NCBI GenBank assembly: GCA_029881655.1
Contig: JAOUME010000003.1
Location: forward strand, 1 to 48,133
Direction of reading: 5' to 3'
Source: Deltaproteobacteria bacterium
GTDB lineage: Bacteria; SAR324; XYD2-FULL-50-16
DNA: 48,133 bases
In this document: in pieces, positions 9,339-18,150 of the stretch
Position numbering within the stretch: position 1 is the first letter of the stretch
Layout of the letters: every line of letters starts with the position of its first letter
Notes under the pieces: model-generated
What the model was told of the DNA's origin: nothing
Seen by the model: only the letters and a program-made list of their open reading frames with translations
The model's database searches: none
Position numbers and translations under genes: made by a program

Positions 9339-10331
9339 CTAATTATCTTCAGTATAATAAGATCGCATAACCTTTCGGTTCCCGACTGGATCAATGACCT
9401 TTACATTGCTGATTTTTTCTTTCCAATTGGCCTTGACCGGTATTGAAATTAAAGGCGCGACGATTTTCAATGCTTTTGGTAAAAAAGTAAAAGCGGCGGG
9501 AAGACGACCCAATAACACGCCGTCTATGATCAATTCCACCTCCTCGTCCAATCCATCAATACCCAGATCTGAAAAAGCTTCTTTCCGCATTAAATCATTA
9601 TCTAAAAAGGTTTGGAATGGGTTTAAACTCGATAGCTTTTTAAAAGACCCAGGGCAAAGATGGTAATAGTCAAACTTACTCTTGCTGATTCTTAGTTTAG
9701 TATGGATTTTAGGCCCACCAATCAGTGAATTACCAAGTAAAATAAAGGCCAAAAAAACTTTTTTATCATTAATAACTTTATCCTTTTGACTGAGCACTAA
9801 TCTTTTGTTTTTTTTATCGGAGTTAATTAATGACGATAACTTCATCCAGGTTTTCCCCCCTCTTTGAAGAAAAGGTAGTTGAAAACTTGAAACCCCCATC
9901 ACAGCGTCATTGAGGACCAGTTGGCTAGCCGGCAAACCCTTCTTGTCAGTGAAGTGACAACGGACCAGATCTATTGGAACCATCGTCTTCTTTTGCAAAA
10001 GCTCTGACATCTCTATTATTCCGGATGGAAAACCCAGACTTTGGGCAATGGCTGTTTTTTTCTGATCAGGTAAATATGCGAGATAATTTTCTCGTTTTAT
10101 GTTAGACAGATAGGAATAGAGACTATTTACAAAATTGCTGAAAAAAAAATCATCCCCCACCACAATAATATAATCAAAAGATCTCAACTGAACAGATGAA
10201 AATGAATTGGCAGCGTCAGGGTAAAACAACTCTGCGTTTGGAAATAACTTTAACAGATACGCCTGGTTTTTGCTCCAAAACCGGGCCGTTTTAGAGGATA
10301 AAACTAAGTTGACAATAAAAAGATATTTCAT
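9339..10331 (-). CDS. Degenerate diacylglycerol-kinase-like protein
   Basis: The 330-residue product has the overall plan of diacylglycerol/lipid kinases (DAGK_cat family). It has an N-terminal Y-L-F-I-V-N strand and a central nucleotide-binding region. The C-terminal lobe contains E-V-E-L-I-I-D-G and P-A-A-F-T-F-L-P-K-A-L-K-I-V-A-P. The nucleotide motif normally written GGDGT...VNG appears at residues 54-71 as YIIVVGDDFFFSNFVNSL, without the second Gly and Thr. The next motif, usually P-x-GTGN-x-x-A, appears at 84-102 as LAYLPDQKKTAIAQSLGFP, with GTGN lost. The fold is probably kept but ATP binding is doubtful. It converges with the TonB-like gene, with 18 bases between stop codons. Confidence 0.6.
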   Translation of the reverse strand: MKYLFIVNLVLSSKTARFWSKNQAYLLKLFPNAELFYPDAANSFSSVQLRSFDYIIVVGDDFFFSNFVNSLYSYLSNIKRENYLAYLPDQKKTAIAQSLGFPSGIIEMSELLQKKTMVPIDLVRCHFTDKKGLPASQLVLNDAVMGVSSFQLPFLQRGGKTWMKLSSLINSDKKNKRLVLSQKDKVINDKKVFLAFILLGNSLIGGPKIHTKLRISKSKFDYYHLCPGSFKKLSSLNPFQTFLDNDLMRKEAFSDLGIDGLDEEVELIIDGVLLGRLPAAFTFLPKALKIVAPLISIPVKANWKEKISNVKVIDPVGNRKVMRSYYTEDN

Positions 10332-10651
10332 AAAACGTTACTTGTGACCTGACGGTTTAATTACATTAATATACAAAAAACCTTAGTTTAAAAGTTTTAA
10401 ACCTTATAGTTAAACATAACTGATTCTTTTTGTTTTTAAAACTGCTTTTTCCTTATGATTTATAAATAGCATCATAAACAATCATTGCAAAATAATCCTG
10501 ATCAATGCTATCGGATTTGATAAGCTTGATCCCGTTGACATCTCGGCTCTTTGAGCTCTATGATTAACGGAACATAAAGTTAATATATACCTAAAATTTA
10601 AAATGACCATGGTTATGTCAAACCATTTTATTACTTCCTGATAAAGAATCG
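10332..10651. other. 320-base gap between divergent genes
   Basis: This stretch separates the minus-strand kinase-like gene from the plus-strand hldE-like gene, and so should contain promoters for both. It is AT-rich, with no open reading frame of note and no tRNA-like structure. The only strong signal is the promoter-like pair at 10535-10564. Confidence 0.6.
10535..10564 (+). promoter_or_regulatory. Near-consensus sigma-70 promoter for hldE-like gene
   Basis: TTGACA (10535-10540) matches the -35 consensus exactly. TATGAT (10559-10564) matches five of six -10 bases, with an 18-base spacer. The spacer contains GCTC-TTT-GAGC, a small palindrome that might be an operator. Transcription would start about 80 bases before the ATG at 10652. 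Confidence 0.6.
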
Positions 10652-12076
10652 ATGGATCAACAAATTAGACAGCAATTAATCAAAGTCATCAGCAACTTCA
10701 CCCCAAAAAAAATGATGGTTATTGGTGATTTGATGTTGGATCAATATACTTGGGGTAGTGTCAGTCGCATTTCGCCCGAAGCACCCATACCGATTTTATC
10801 AGTCGATAAAGAAGAATTCCGCCCAGGGGGCGCGGCCAGTGTCGTGGCAAATATCCACGCGCTGAATTCAAAAGTCTTTCCCGTCGGTTTAATCGGCAAC
10901 GACTCTCAGGGCGAGACTTTTTTAAAGGCCATGGATGATTTGAAGATCGACAGATCCGGCATCATTAAAGGAGACTCCATACAGACGATCATCAAAAAAA
11001 GAGTGCTGACCTCCCAACAACAACTGCTCCGGATCGATTACGAAACCACCTCAGAAGAATATGAAAAGTTTGAAAATGCCCTCATGGAAAAAATCAAGGG
11101 ACTCCTGCCTCAAATGGACGGTATTATTTTTTCAGACTATGCGAAAGGGGTTTTCAGCCCGAATCTCACTCAACAAACCATCCAGTTGGCTAAAAAGCAC
11201 CAGATACCAATTTGTTGCGACCCGGGAAAGGGAAAGGACTATACTCAATATAAAGGTGTTACGACCATCAAACCGAACCGATCGGAAACTGAACAAGCCT
11301 CCGGCATCAAACTGAACACCCATGAGCAAATCCTTCAAGCTGCTGAGGTTCTTCAAAATAAATGCGCCTGCGAATTTTTGACCATCAGTCTGGATAAGGA
11401 CGGCATTTTGCTTTTTAGAAACAAAAACGACTTTCAGTTCATACCAACTTCCGTCAAGGAAGTCTTTGACGTTACTGGAGCCGGGGATATTGTCATCAGT
11501 ATCCTAGGCGTTTTGATCGCATCGAAGATTTCTCCAGAGATTGCCATCCACATGGCCAATGTCGCGGCGCAAAGAGAAATCTCTCACCTAGGAGTGGTCC
11601 CCATCCCCTGGAGGGAGATTAATGCTTACTTGTGCGATAACAGCCTCAGTCAAAAAGTCACTACGGTTGAGCAGTTACAACACGAACAATGGGACCATAA
11701 CAAAAAGCCTCTTATTTTCACCAACGGTTACTTTGACCAGTTTTCTACGGGCCACTTAAGGTTCATTCTCGAGATCGGCGAGATCCCGGGAAAACTCATC
11801 GTTGCCATCAACAGCGATCAATCCATCTTTCGGCAAAAGGGGGTTTACCCCTTGCTAAAGGAAAATGACAGGGCACGCATTCTGGCCAGTTTCGAAAATG
11901 TTTTTAAAGTCCTGATCTTCGATGAAGACGATGCCTCAAATCTGATCGAAAAACTCAAACCTGAGATAGTCGTCAAGGGAGAGAAATTTAAAGGCCAGGT
12001 GCTTCCGGAAAATGATATCCTTAAACAAATCGGCACTGAAATAAAATACATCCCCCATTTCTCCAATCTGCCATGA
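10652..12076 (+). CDS. hldE: HldE-like heptose kinase / degenerate nucleotidyltransferase
   Basis: The first ~320 of 474 residues form a PfkB/ribokinase-type sugar kinase. It contains GDLMLDQYTWG, the P-G-G-A-A substrate loop and the catalytic T-G-A-G-D motif near residue 276. This is the HldE kinase domain, which phosphorylates D-glycero-beta-D-manno-heptose 7-phosphate for LPS core synthesis. The rest (about 345-474) matches the HldE adenylyltransferase domain in layout (TNGYFD, then L-I-V-A-I-N-S-D, then V-V-K-G). However, the nucleotidyltransferase HxGH signature is S365-T-G-H368, with its first His lost. The protein also ends before the usual C-terminal S-T-T-R-I-I segment. The kinase half looks active and the second half may not be. 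The stop codon overlaps the rsmD start (ATGA). Confidence 0.85.
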   Translation: MDQQIRQQLIKVISNFTPKKMMVIGDLMLDQYTWGSVSRISPEAPIPILSVDKEEFRPGGAASVVANIHALNSKVFPVGLIGNDSQGETFLKAMDDLKIDRSGIIKGDSIQTIIKKRVLTSQQQLLRIDYETTSEEYEKFENALMEKIKGLLPQMDGIIFSDYAKGVFSPNLTQQTIQLAKKHQIPICCDPGKGKDYTQYKGVTTIKPNRSETEQASGIKLNTHEQILQAAEVLQNKCACEFLTISLDKDGILLFRNKNDFQFIPTSVKEVFDVTGAGDIVISILGVLIASKISPEIAIHMANVAAQREISHLGVVPIPWREINAYLCDNSLSQKVTTVEQLQHEQWDHNKKPLIFTNGYFDQFSTGHLRFILEIGEIPGKLIVAINSDQSIFRQKGVYPLLKENDRARILASFENVFKVLIFDEDDASNLIEKLKPEIVVKGEKFKGQVLPENDILKQIGTEIKYIPHFSNLP

Positions 12077-12630
12077 TTCGGATTTCTGGTGGTTTTTTAA
12101 AAGGGAAAAAAATTCGAGCACCTAATATCAGCCCTTTACGGCCTACTTTGGAAAAAACCCGTTCCGCCATCTTCGACACGCTGGTTTCACGTTTCCAACT
12201 AAAAGACTACTGCGTCATTGATCTTTTCGCTGGTTCGGGAGCACTTGGTTTTGAAGCTCTCAGCAGAGGCGCGGCAAAAGCGGTCTTTATCGAAAACAAT
12301 AAGAAACTTTTCTCTGGGCTAAAAAATACGGCTGAGGAGCTCAAAGTTGGAGAATTTTGTACCTTTTTCCTGAGCGATGCGTTAAACTGGATTCAGGATT
12401 TGTCCGTTAATGCTTCCAAGTCTCTATTTCTGGTAGATCCACCTTATAAAAGCAACCTCAGTCAAAAAGTGCTGGAACTTCTGGCACATAATAAAATAGA
12501 CTTGACCAATAGCCTTGTAGTTATTGAAGAAAGTAAGCGTTCAGAAATAGATATCCCAGAATGTTTTTTGGTGATCAAGCAGAAAATATTTGGAGATACA
12601 CAATTGTATTTCCTTGAATTTAAAATATGA
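12073..12630 (+). CDS. rsmD: 16S rRNA (guanine(966)-N(2))-methyltransferase
   Basis: The 185-residue protein is a full-length RsmD-type methyltransferase. It starts with the family pattern I-S-G-x-x-K-G-K-K-I-x-x-P and R-P-T-x-x-x-x-R-x-A-I-F-D. The S-adenosylmethionine loop is FAGSGALG at residues 52-59, and the catalytic N/DPPY motif is DPPY at 122-125. RsmD methylates G966 of 16S rRNA (E. coli numbering) during 30S assembly. Its start codon overlaps the stop of the hldE-like gene by four bases, indicating translational coupling. Confidence 0.93.
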   Translation: MIRISGGFLKGKKIRAPNISPLRPTLEKTRSAIFDTLVSRFQLKDYCVIDLFAGSGALGFEALSRGAAKAVFIENNKKLFSGLKNTAEELKVGEFCTFFLSDALNWIQDLSVNASKSLFLVDPPYKSNLSQKVLELLAHNKIDLTNSLVVIEESKRSEIDIPECFLVIKQKIFGDTQLYFLEFKI

Positions 12631-12640
12631 AATACCCCCC

Positions 12641-13375
12641 ATGAAAAAACTTATATCCAGTTTGATGTTAATCCTAATACCCTTGAACATTTTAGTAGCG
12701 AGTCAAGGAGCCTTTTTGATCGTCAAATCCACTTATCTTTATGATGAAATAAACAAATCCGGCAGGAAATTTTTAACGCGCTCAAAAAAAGCCTTTGAAG
12801 TGATCGATATCAAGGAGCTTTCATCGGGTTCCTTGATGTTTCAAATTATCTACCCCCTAAAAAAAACATCGATTACCGGCAGCGGTTTTATAGTCGAAAA
12901 CGATCTTGAACTAAAAGAACTAGGTACGGCAAACATCAAAGTTTATAACAAAATCCCTCAAAACAAAAAAGAAAATTTCAAATACAAACTCATACCCGCA
13001 AACCAATTTTTATTTTCAGGCAAACAATCAGAATCTCCCGTTTTTAAGAATATTTTATTCAGAGCCGTCAATTATAAGGCAAAAGTCCCCAAATTGTACT
13101 GGGTCGACAGATGGGCCGGAATATTTAGAGCCGACAAGACGGCTGAATGGTTAAATGATGTTCATCAAAGACTCAAGGCGCAAAAACAGCCCTGGTCGAT
13201 TACGCAAAAAATCCTGATGGGATCGGTTGAAACGGGTTTTACTAAAGAGCAGGTATTGATGTCGCTGGGGCAACCTGAAAAAGAAATCAAGTCCGATGAC
13301 GGAAAGCAGGATGAATGGGTATACCCGCACTATAAATTAATTTTTGAAAACGAAAAAGTAGTCCGGGTTTTGTAA
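12641..13375 (+). CDS. Exported protein with BamE/SmpA-like C-terminal domain
   Basis: From ATG 12641 the product is 244 residues and starts with a signal peptide (MKKLISSLMLILIPLN and on). A longer frame from 12590 overlaps rsmD and would bury the signal peptide, so I reject it. The middle part is unrecognised, with a beta-rich look. The last ~55 residues carry G-F-T-K-E-Q-V-L-M-S-L-G-Q-P-E, then D-E-W-V-Y and L-I-F-E-N-E-K-V-V-R-V. This is the pattern of BamE/SmpA and related small periplasmic domains. It is probably periplasmic; no lipobox cysteine is seen. It converges with the next gene, with seven bases between them. Confidence 0.65.
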   Translation: MKKLISSLMLILIPLNILVASQGAFLIVKSTYLYDEINKSGRKFLTRSKKAFEVIDIKELSSGSLMFQIIYPLKKTSITGSGFIVENDLELKELGTANIKVYNKIPQNKKENFKYKLIPANQFLFSGKQSESPVFKNILFRAVNYKAKVPKLYWVDRWAGIFRADKTAEWLNDVHQRLKAQKQPWSITQKILMGSVETGFTKEQVLMSLGQPEKEIKSDDGKQDEWVYPHYKLIFENEKVVRVL

Positions 13376-13382
13376 CAGAAAA

Positions 13383-14987
13383 CTATTTCATTGACTTGAC
13401 ACAGCGAAAACCGACATCCTTCCAAGCATAGTCGACCTTGCTACTAGTTCGAAACCAACCCAGGGACTTATCCTCAGGTTGTGCCCATGAGCCTCCCCGG
13501 ATCACTTTTTGTTGAGAAATCTGACGGCCTTTCGGAAAGGACTTTAAATAATCATCTACCCATTCTCGAACATTCCCCGCCATATGTTGTACACCATAAA
13601 CCGATACATCCCTGTTGTCTGCCTCAACATCCAGTGGTTTTAATTCTGCCGACTCCAGTGTTCTTGCGTAATTTGGTTTGAATTCATCCCCCTCCCAAGG
13701 ATATTTCCTGCCGGACTCACCACGAAAAGCTTTTTCCCATTCCGCTTCAGTTGGTAACCTTTTATTGTTTTTCTTGCAATAAAGGCTGGCGTCGTTCCAA
13801 CTGACCTCGACGACGGGTAGGTTCTCCTGTCCTGGGGGTATTTGAGAGTTGACCCAATAAGGGGGAGCTCTGTGTCGATATTGTTCGATGAAATTTTTAT
13901 AATTCTCGTTGGAAACCTCAGTCCTATCAATATAATATCCCTTGCTTAGATTTACGGTGAACTGGGGACTTGAAAGACGGTCTCCCTCATTGGAACCCAT
14001 GATGAATCTACCAGAGGGTACAAACACCATCTCGCCTTTTATGTGGTTCATGTTTTTGGTTGAGTTTTCAGCTTTCACATCTTGCTTTTCACTCGAAAAG
14101 CTTATCAAATCTGCCCACTCAATAACACCGTTGTAAATATTTAATAGTTTAAGTGACGCGACAAACTGCCCTTTTTTTGAGGTGATGCTGCCGTAAATAA
14201 AAGCATCCACACCATAAAGCTCTCCCATTTTCTTCGCTTTATTCTCATCAATGAATTCCAACATACCCAGTTTCTGTTCTTCTAATATCAACCTCAAGTT
14301 ATCCCTGTCCACAACCTGAAATACTTTATCTGCGGTAAGGGTCACCGAGAGAAAATCGATGATCTGGTTTGTCTTGAATTCGCTTTTAATGCTCCAAAAA
14401 CTAATCTGATGAATCTTGTCTTTTTTAAACCTTTCCAAATCACTACGGATAGACGTAACCATTTTTTGGGAAAGGTTTAAAATTGCTTTTGTCTCTGGCC
14501 TCAAAGGCGCGATTTCAAAAAAGTCCGCCCAAATAATCGCCGAACTTTCAACATCAATGGCTTTAATGGTGATGGTGTCCTTATAAAAGTTACCATAAAT
14601 AAACAAATCCACACCCAATAAACGGCCCAGTTCCTTATAGGTATCCGTAGAGACCATACCAGACAAGTTAAACTTCTGTTCGTTTAAGATCAGTTGGAGC
14701 TTTGAGCGATCGATAACTTTAAATTTATGACTACGGACAATAGCGACATTGGTATAGTCGATCAGCTCATTGATTTTATCAGTCTGTAGATTTCCTTGAA
14801 TTTTTGAAAATGCGACGGTTTTATATTTCTGCCCATCCACCTGATTGAGTGAATCGGCAATCTGGCGGGAAAGATTTATGGTGTCTAACGCAATAAGCGG
14901 GGAGGAGCCGAATGCGAAAAGAAAAATCCCGACAGTGATGATCCTAATCCAAATTGAATTCGATAATGGTAATGTCAGTTTTTTCAC
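13383..14987 (-). CDS. Exported tandem CsgG-like domains plus SUMF1 domain
   Basis: The 534-residue product begins at a GTG and has a signal peptide (hydrophobic core about residues 12-34). Two related domains follow, at about 50-180 and 190-305. Each has a K-V-I/V-D-R-x-x-L-x-L-I-L-x-E-Q-K core, then L-G-V-D or Y-G-V-D, then F-I-Y-G and a late I-x-W-A-D. This resembles CsgG/LpoB-type lipoprotein domains. From about 312 to the end lies a SUMF1/formylglycine-generating-enzyme-like domain: F-V-P-S-G-R-F-I-M-G-S, R-L-P-T-E-A-E-W-E, G-N-V-R-E-W-V-D, I-R-G-G-S-W and a final G-F-R-C-V. It is likely a periplasmic binding or signalling protein rather than an enzyme, since the catalytic cysteine pair of true FGE is not evident. 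Confidence 0.8.
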   Translation of the reverse strand: MKKLTLPLSNSIWIRIITVGIFLFAFGSSPLIALDTINLSRQIADSLNQVDGQKYKTVAFSKIQGNLQTDKINELIDYTNVAIVRSHKFKVIDRSKLQLILNEQKFNLSGMVSTDTYKELGRLLGVDLFIYGNFYKDTITIKAIDVESSAIIWADFFEIAPLRPETKAILNLSQKMVTSIRSDLERFKKDKIHQISFWSIKSEFKTNQIIDFLSVTLTADKVFQVVDRDNLRLILEEQKLGMLEFIDENKAKKMGELYGVDAFIYGSITSKKGQFVASLKLLNIYNGVIEWADLISFSSEKQDVKAENSTKNMNHIKGEMVFVPSGRFIMGSNEGDRLSSPQFTVNLSKGYYIDRTEVSNENYKNFIEQYRHRAPPYWVNSQIPPGQENLPVVEVSWNDASLYCKKNNKRLPTEAEWEKAFRGESGRKYPWEGDEFKPNYARTLESAELKPLDVEADNRDVSVYGVQHMAGNVREWVDDYLKSFPKGRQISQQKVIRGGSWAQPEDKSLGWFRTSSKVDYAWKDVGFRCVKSMK

Positions 14988-15165
14988 GGATATTATTTAT
15001 TTTAGATTATCACCGTTTACTATCGATCGAAATGGAAAATTCAGCTACTAATGAATTTCCTCTTTATATTTTTACCCTGAAACGGTATCCAGTATCTAAC
15101 AAAAACCAAAGAATATTTATAACTTATCCTTGTTTTTTAGGCAAGTATCATAATAAATTACGAGC

Positions 15166-15873
15166 ATGACTTTGTTTATCGTTTCCACACCCATCGGAAA
15201 TCCCGATGACATCACTTTAAGAGCTCTAAAAACCTTAGAGACCGTCGATTTTATTATCTGTGAAGAATTTAAAAACGGACAGCGTTTTTTAAAACAGCAC
15301 AAGATACTAAAAGAGATTTTCACCTTAAACGAACACAACGAAAAAACAGAGGCCACCTTTATTTTATCGATGCTCTTAAAGGGTAAAAATGCCGCTCTTA
15401 TTTCAGATAATGGAACTCCGGTTTTCGCTGACCCGGGAAATCATTTGGTCAGTATGTGTCATCAAGCAAAGATCAAGGTCTCACCAGTACCGGGCGCATC
15501 ATCGCTCTTATCCGCTATCGCCGTTGCCGGTGTCGATTTTAACCAATTTTACTACGCCGGTTTTCTGTCCAGGAAATCAGAGGCCCGACGAAAAGAAATC
15601 AGATCGTTTCAAACCATGTGCTGTCCGGTCATTATTTACGATACGCCTTACCGACTGCTACAGGTTTTAAAAGATATGCAAAGCGAAATCCAAGATCGCA
15701 GGATGATCACGATTTTGTTTTCCATGACAAAAGAAGATGAAATGATTTTAAAGGGTTATCTGACGGATTTGTTGAAAAAACTGACCAAAAATCCATTGAA
15801 GCAGGAGTTCGTCATTATCTTGGAGCCTTCGATGAAAAAACAGCGTGCGCACATGCTCAATAAACACCGGTAA
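15166..15873 (+). CDS. rsmI: 16S rRNA (cytidine(1402)-2'-O)-methyltransferase, short form
   Basis: The 235-residue protein matches the tetrapyrrole-methylase fold of RsmI. It has S-T-P-I-G-N-P-D-D-I-T-L-R-A-L at the N-terminus, then I-S-D-N-G-T-P-V-F-A-D-P-G, then P-V-P-G-A-S-S-L-L-S-A, and a Y-D-T-P-Y-R-L motif. RsmI adds the 2'-O-methyl group to C1402 in the decoding centre of 16S rRNA. It is shorter than the ~286-residue E. coli enzyme and stops soon after the catalytic domain, so the C-terminal extension is missing. The canonical glycine-rich D-A-G-x-P sequence reads D-N-G-T-P here. It converges with ubiD, with 14 bases between them. Confidence 0.85.
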   Translation: MTLFIVSTPIGNPDDITLRALKTLETVDFIICEEFKNGQRFLKQHKILKEIFTLNEHNEKTEATFILSMLLKGKNAALISDNGTPVFADPGNHLVSMCHQAKIKVSPVPGASSLLSAIAVAGVDFNQFYYAGFLSRKSEARRKEIRSFQTMCCPVIIYDTPYRLLQVLKDMQSEIQDRRMITILFSMTKEDEMILKGYLTDLLKKLTKNPLKQEFVIILEPSMKKQRAHMLNKHR

Positions 15874-15887
15874 ACATGTTAGGTGAA

Positions 15888-17663
15888 TTAAAACCGATCC
15901 AACAGGCTACCCCATTTATCAAGGACTTTTCGTTGTGTCTCGGGATCTTCTTCCAACACCGGCGGATACCATGTCTTCATTCGACAATCGATCACCACAG
16001 ATCCTTTAATCCCTATATGAAAACGCTCAACCCTTTGATCACCGTAGATATCTGCCGCCGGCTCAAAACGGGTAAAGACATGCCAGATGAAATCCTCCGG
16101 ACTCCTACAGGCCTCAATTGCGTCATCAAGCAAAAAAATTATTTTAAATCCTTTTGCCAGCGGTTCCAAAAGAACTTCCTGAGCTAAATCCTTTTTCATA
16201 ATATAAGGGACACCTGAAACACATAAGGCACCAGGACAAAATACCACCGGATTTTTTAAGTGCGCTGATTTTAGTTTACAGTCCAGATCCCTTTTCAGCT
16301 GATTTATCACCGGACCGATTCCCATTAAAATTCCCTTGCTTCCCTTATTTACTTTAGGACCCGTATAATCCAGGGTATCCTGAGAAATGTTTGAAAGTAT
16401 AAATAGGTCCTTTTCAAAATCAGCCCTTTCCAAAACTATTTCGAGCAAAACCTTAAAATTTCTAATTTCACAATCCTGATCGGTAACAAACAAAAACTTG
16501 GTCAAGGAGAGATGCCCCTCACTAAGTATCCTTAACGCCGCCGTAAATGCCTCCTTATAATATCGGTTCTTCACCACCGCAGCAGCCAAAGAGTGCACAC
16601 CTGACTCCTCGTAAGCCCAAACCTTCTTCACATTAGGCATCACAATCGGAAAAAGTGGCTCCAAAATCTCTTGCAAAAATTCGGCGATAAAATGATCCTC
16701 TTGAGGCGGGCGACCGACGATCGTGGCCGGGAAAATAGCGTTCTTGCGGTGATAGACCGACTTTACCTTCATAAATGGATAGTCATGACAAAGAGAATAA
16801 TAACCGTAGTGATCTCCAAATGGCCCTTCCGCTCTTCTTTCGTGAGGAAATATTTCACCCTGAATCGAAAAATCAGCCTCCACCACTGAAGGGATTCCGA
16901 AACGGTCAAAGTCACCGATTTTAAGTTTTTTGCCCATCAGCATTGACGCGAAAAGCAGTTCAGGCACGTCCTCTGGAAGAGGCGCAATCGCCGCGACCGT
17001 CAAAGCGGGCGGACCTCCGACAAAAATCCTGGCCTTAAGGGGAAGGTTCCTTTTTTCAGCCTCGAAATAATGAAACCCGGCTCCACGGTGAATTTGAACA
17101 TGCATCCCAGCATGGGTAGCGTCAAAAATCTGAACCCGATACATCCCCAGATTCCCTTTACCGCTAACCGGGCATTGGGTATAGACCAAAGGCAGGGTGA
17201 TAAAACCACCACCGTCATTGGGCCAACTTTTGATTTGAGGCAGTTTCGTCATATCGCCACCTGGAATAAGGCTCTCAAACCCCGGTCCCTTGTTTTGCCT
17301 TTTCAGCCCGATTTGAAGCCCCTTAAACGCAAGGTCTTTCGCATTCCAGATTTTTTTGAAATTTGGTGGCAGCATATTCATCATCACGCCAGCGGCCGAT
17401 GCGATGAATTTCCTGGCATCATCACCAAACGCCAGATCGATTCTTTTAACCGAACCGTAGAGATTCGTAACCACCGGGAACTCGGTCCCCATGACATTGG
17501 TAAACAGCACCGCTGGCCCTTTTCTCCTATTGACTTCCCTTTGAATTTGCGCCAATTCCAAGTCGGGATCGACCGGATCGTCCAAAACCCAAAGCTCATC
17601 ATTGTTTTTTAGCAATCTAGTGAAATCCTCTGTACAAAGAAGCGCTTTATTTTTCCGGCTCAT
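15888..17663 (-). CDS. ubiD: UbiD family prenylated-FMN decarboxylase
   Basis: The 591-residue protein is of UbiD-family length and contains the catalytic EGPFGDH motif near residue 280. Arg/Glu/Asp residues in this region work with prenylated FMN. It also has the early P-A-V-L-F-T-N-V segment and G-G-P-P-A-L-T. UbiD enzymes decarboxylate aromatic or unsaturated acids. The usual housekeeping role is 4-hydroxy-3-polyprenylbenzoate decarboxylation in ubiquinone synthesis, or the equivalent menaquinone step. Which quinone route applies cannot be told here, and the UbiX partner is not in the window. The ATG at 17663 is supported by AAGGAAA in the end of lspA, which it overlaps by 17 bases. Confidence 0.9.
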   Translation of the reverse strand: MSRKNKALLCTEDFTRLLKNNDELWVLDDPVDPDLELAQIQREVNRRKGPAVLFTNVMGTEFPVVTNLYGSVKRIDLAFGDDARKFIASAAGVMMNMLPPNFKKIWNAKDLAFKGLQIGLKRQNKGPGFESLIPGGDMTKLPQIKSWPNDGGGFITLPLVYTQCPVSGKGNLGMYRVQIFDATHAGMHVQIHRGAGFHYFEAEKRNLPLKARIFVGGPPALTVAAIAPLPEDVPELLFASMLMGKKLKIGDFDRFGIPSVVEADFSIQGEIFPHERRAEGPFGDHYGYYSLCHDYPFMKVKSVYHRKNAIFPATIVGRPPQEDHFIAEFLQEILEPLFPIVMPNVKKVWAYEESGVHSLAAAVVKNRYYKEAFTAALRILSEGHLSLTKFLFVTDQDCEIRNFKVLLEIVLERADFEKDLFILSNISQDTLDYTGPKVNKGSKGILMGIGPVINQLKRDLDCKLKSAHLKNPVVFCPGALCVSGVPYIMKKDLAQEVLLEPLAKGFKIIFLLDDAIEACRSPEDFIWHVFTRFEPAADIYGDQRVERFHIGIKGSVVIDCRMKTWYPPVLEEDPETQRKVLDKWGSLLDRF

Positions 17664-18150
17664 CAGTTTTCCTTGAAAGGAAGCTATAAAGAATCAGGAT
17701 GACAAATCCCACACTAATCAAGTCATCTGCGAGATTGTTGACGAAAAAACTTTTGTCATAAAAATGAAAATACATATAATCCGTAACCTGTTGACGGAAG
17801 GCCCGGTCAATGAGATTTCCAATAGCACCAGCTAAAATCAAGGAATAACCGACTTTTTCGACAGTAACCAGTTTCGCCCAGTATATAAACAAGTAGATAA
17901 AAATCCCCGCAACGACGACAAACGACACCCCTGCCAAAGCTGGAACCCTAACCATATCAGGCAGATTGGACAAGAAACTAAAGGAAATTCCTCTGTTTTC
18001 CTGATATGTTAAATGAATAAAATTTGGAATGATCTCAACAAAGCTGCTGGAAGTTAAATAACTTCTCACCAATATTTTAATTACTTGATCTAAAAGCGCT
18101 AAAATCCCAATAAGAATAAGATAAAGCACCATCTCTGTATGTTTCTTCAT
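17647..18150 (-). CDS. lspA: Lipoprotein signal peptidase (signal peptidase II)
   Basis: From ATG 18150 this is a 167-residue inner-membrane protein with four hydrophobic helices, the normal LspA size. A longer frame from 18207 adds a polar extension without support. Family motifs are present: Q-V-I-K near the first helix, Q-E-N-R-G-I-S-F, G-N-L-I-D-R at 111-116, V-T-D-Y-M with the catalytic Asp at 124, and N-N-L-A-D with the second catalytic Asp at 142. It cleaves prolipoprotein signal peptides after lipidation, and several substrates with clear lipoboxes are encoded in this window. It overlaps the ubiD start, so the two are co-translated. Confidence 0.93.
   Translation of the reverse strand: MKKHTEMVLYLILIGILALLDQVIKILVRSYLTSSSFVEIIPNFIHLTYQENRGISFSFLSNLPDMVRVPALAGVSFVVVAGIFIYLFIYWAKLVTVEKVGYSLILAGAIGNLIDRAFRQQVTDYMYFHFYDKSFFVNNLADDLISVGFVILILYSFLSRKTDEPEK

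Noticed and set aside
12590-12640. Longer N-terminus for the BamE-like exported protein
   Set aside because: It would overlap rsmD and hide the signal peptide that begins at ATG 12641.
17070-17612. 180-codon plus-strand frame inside ubiD
   Set aside because: It is antisense to a well-supported UbiD gene and has no protein-like pattern.
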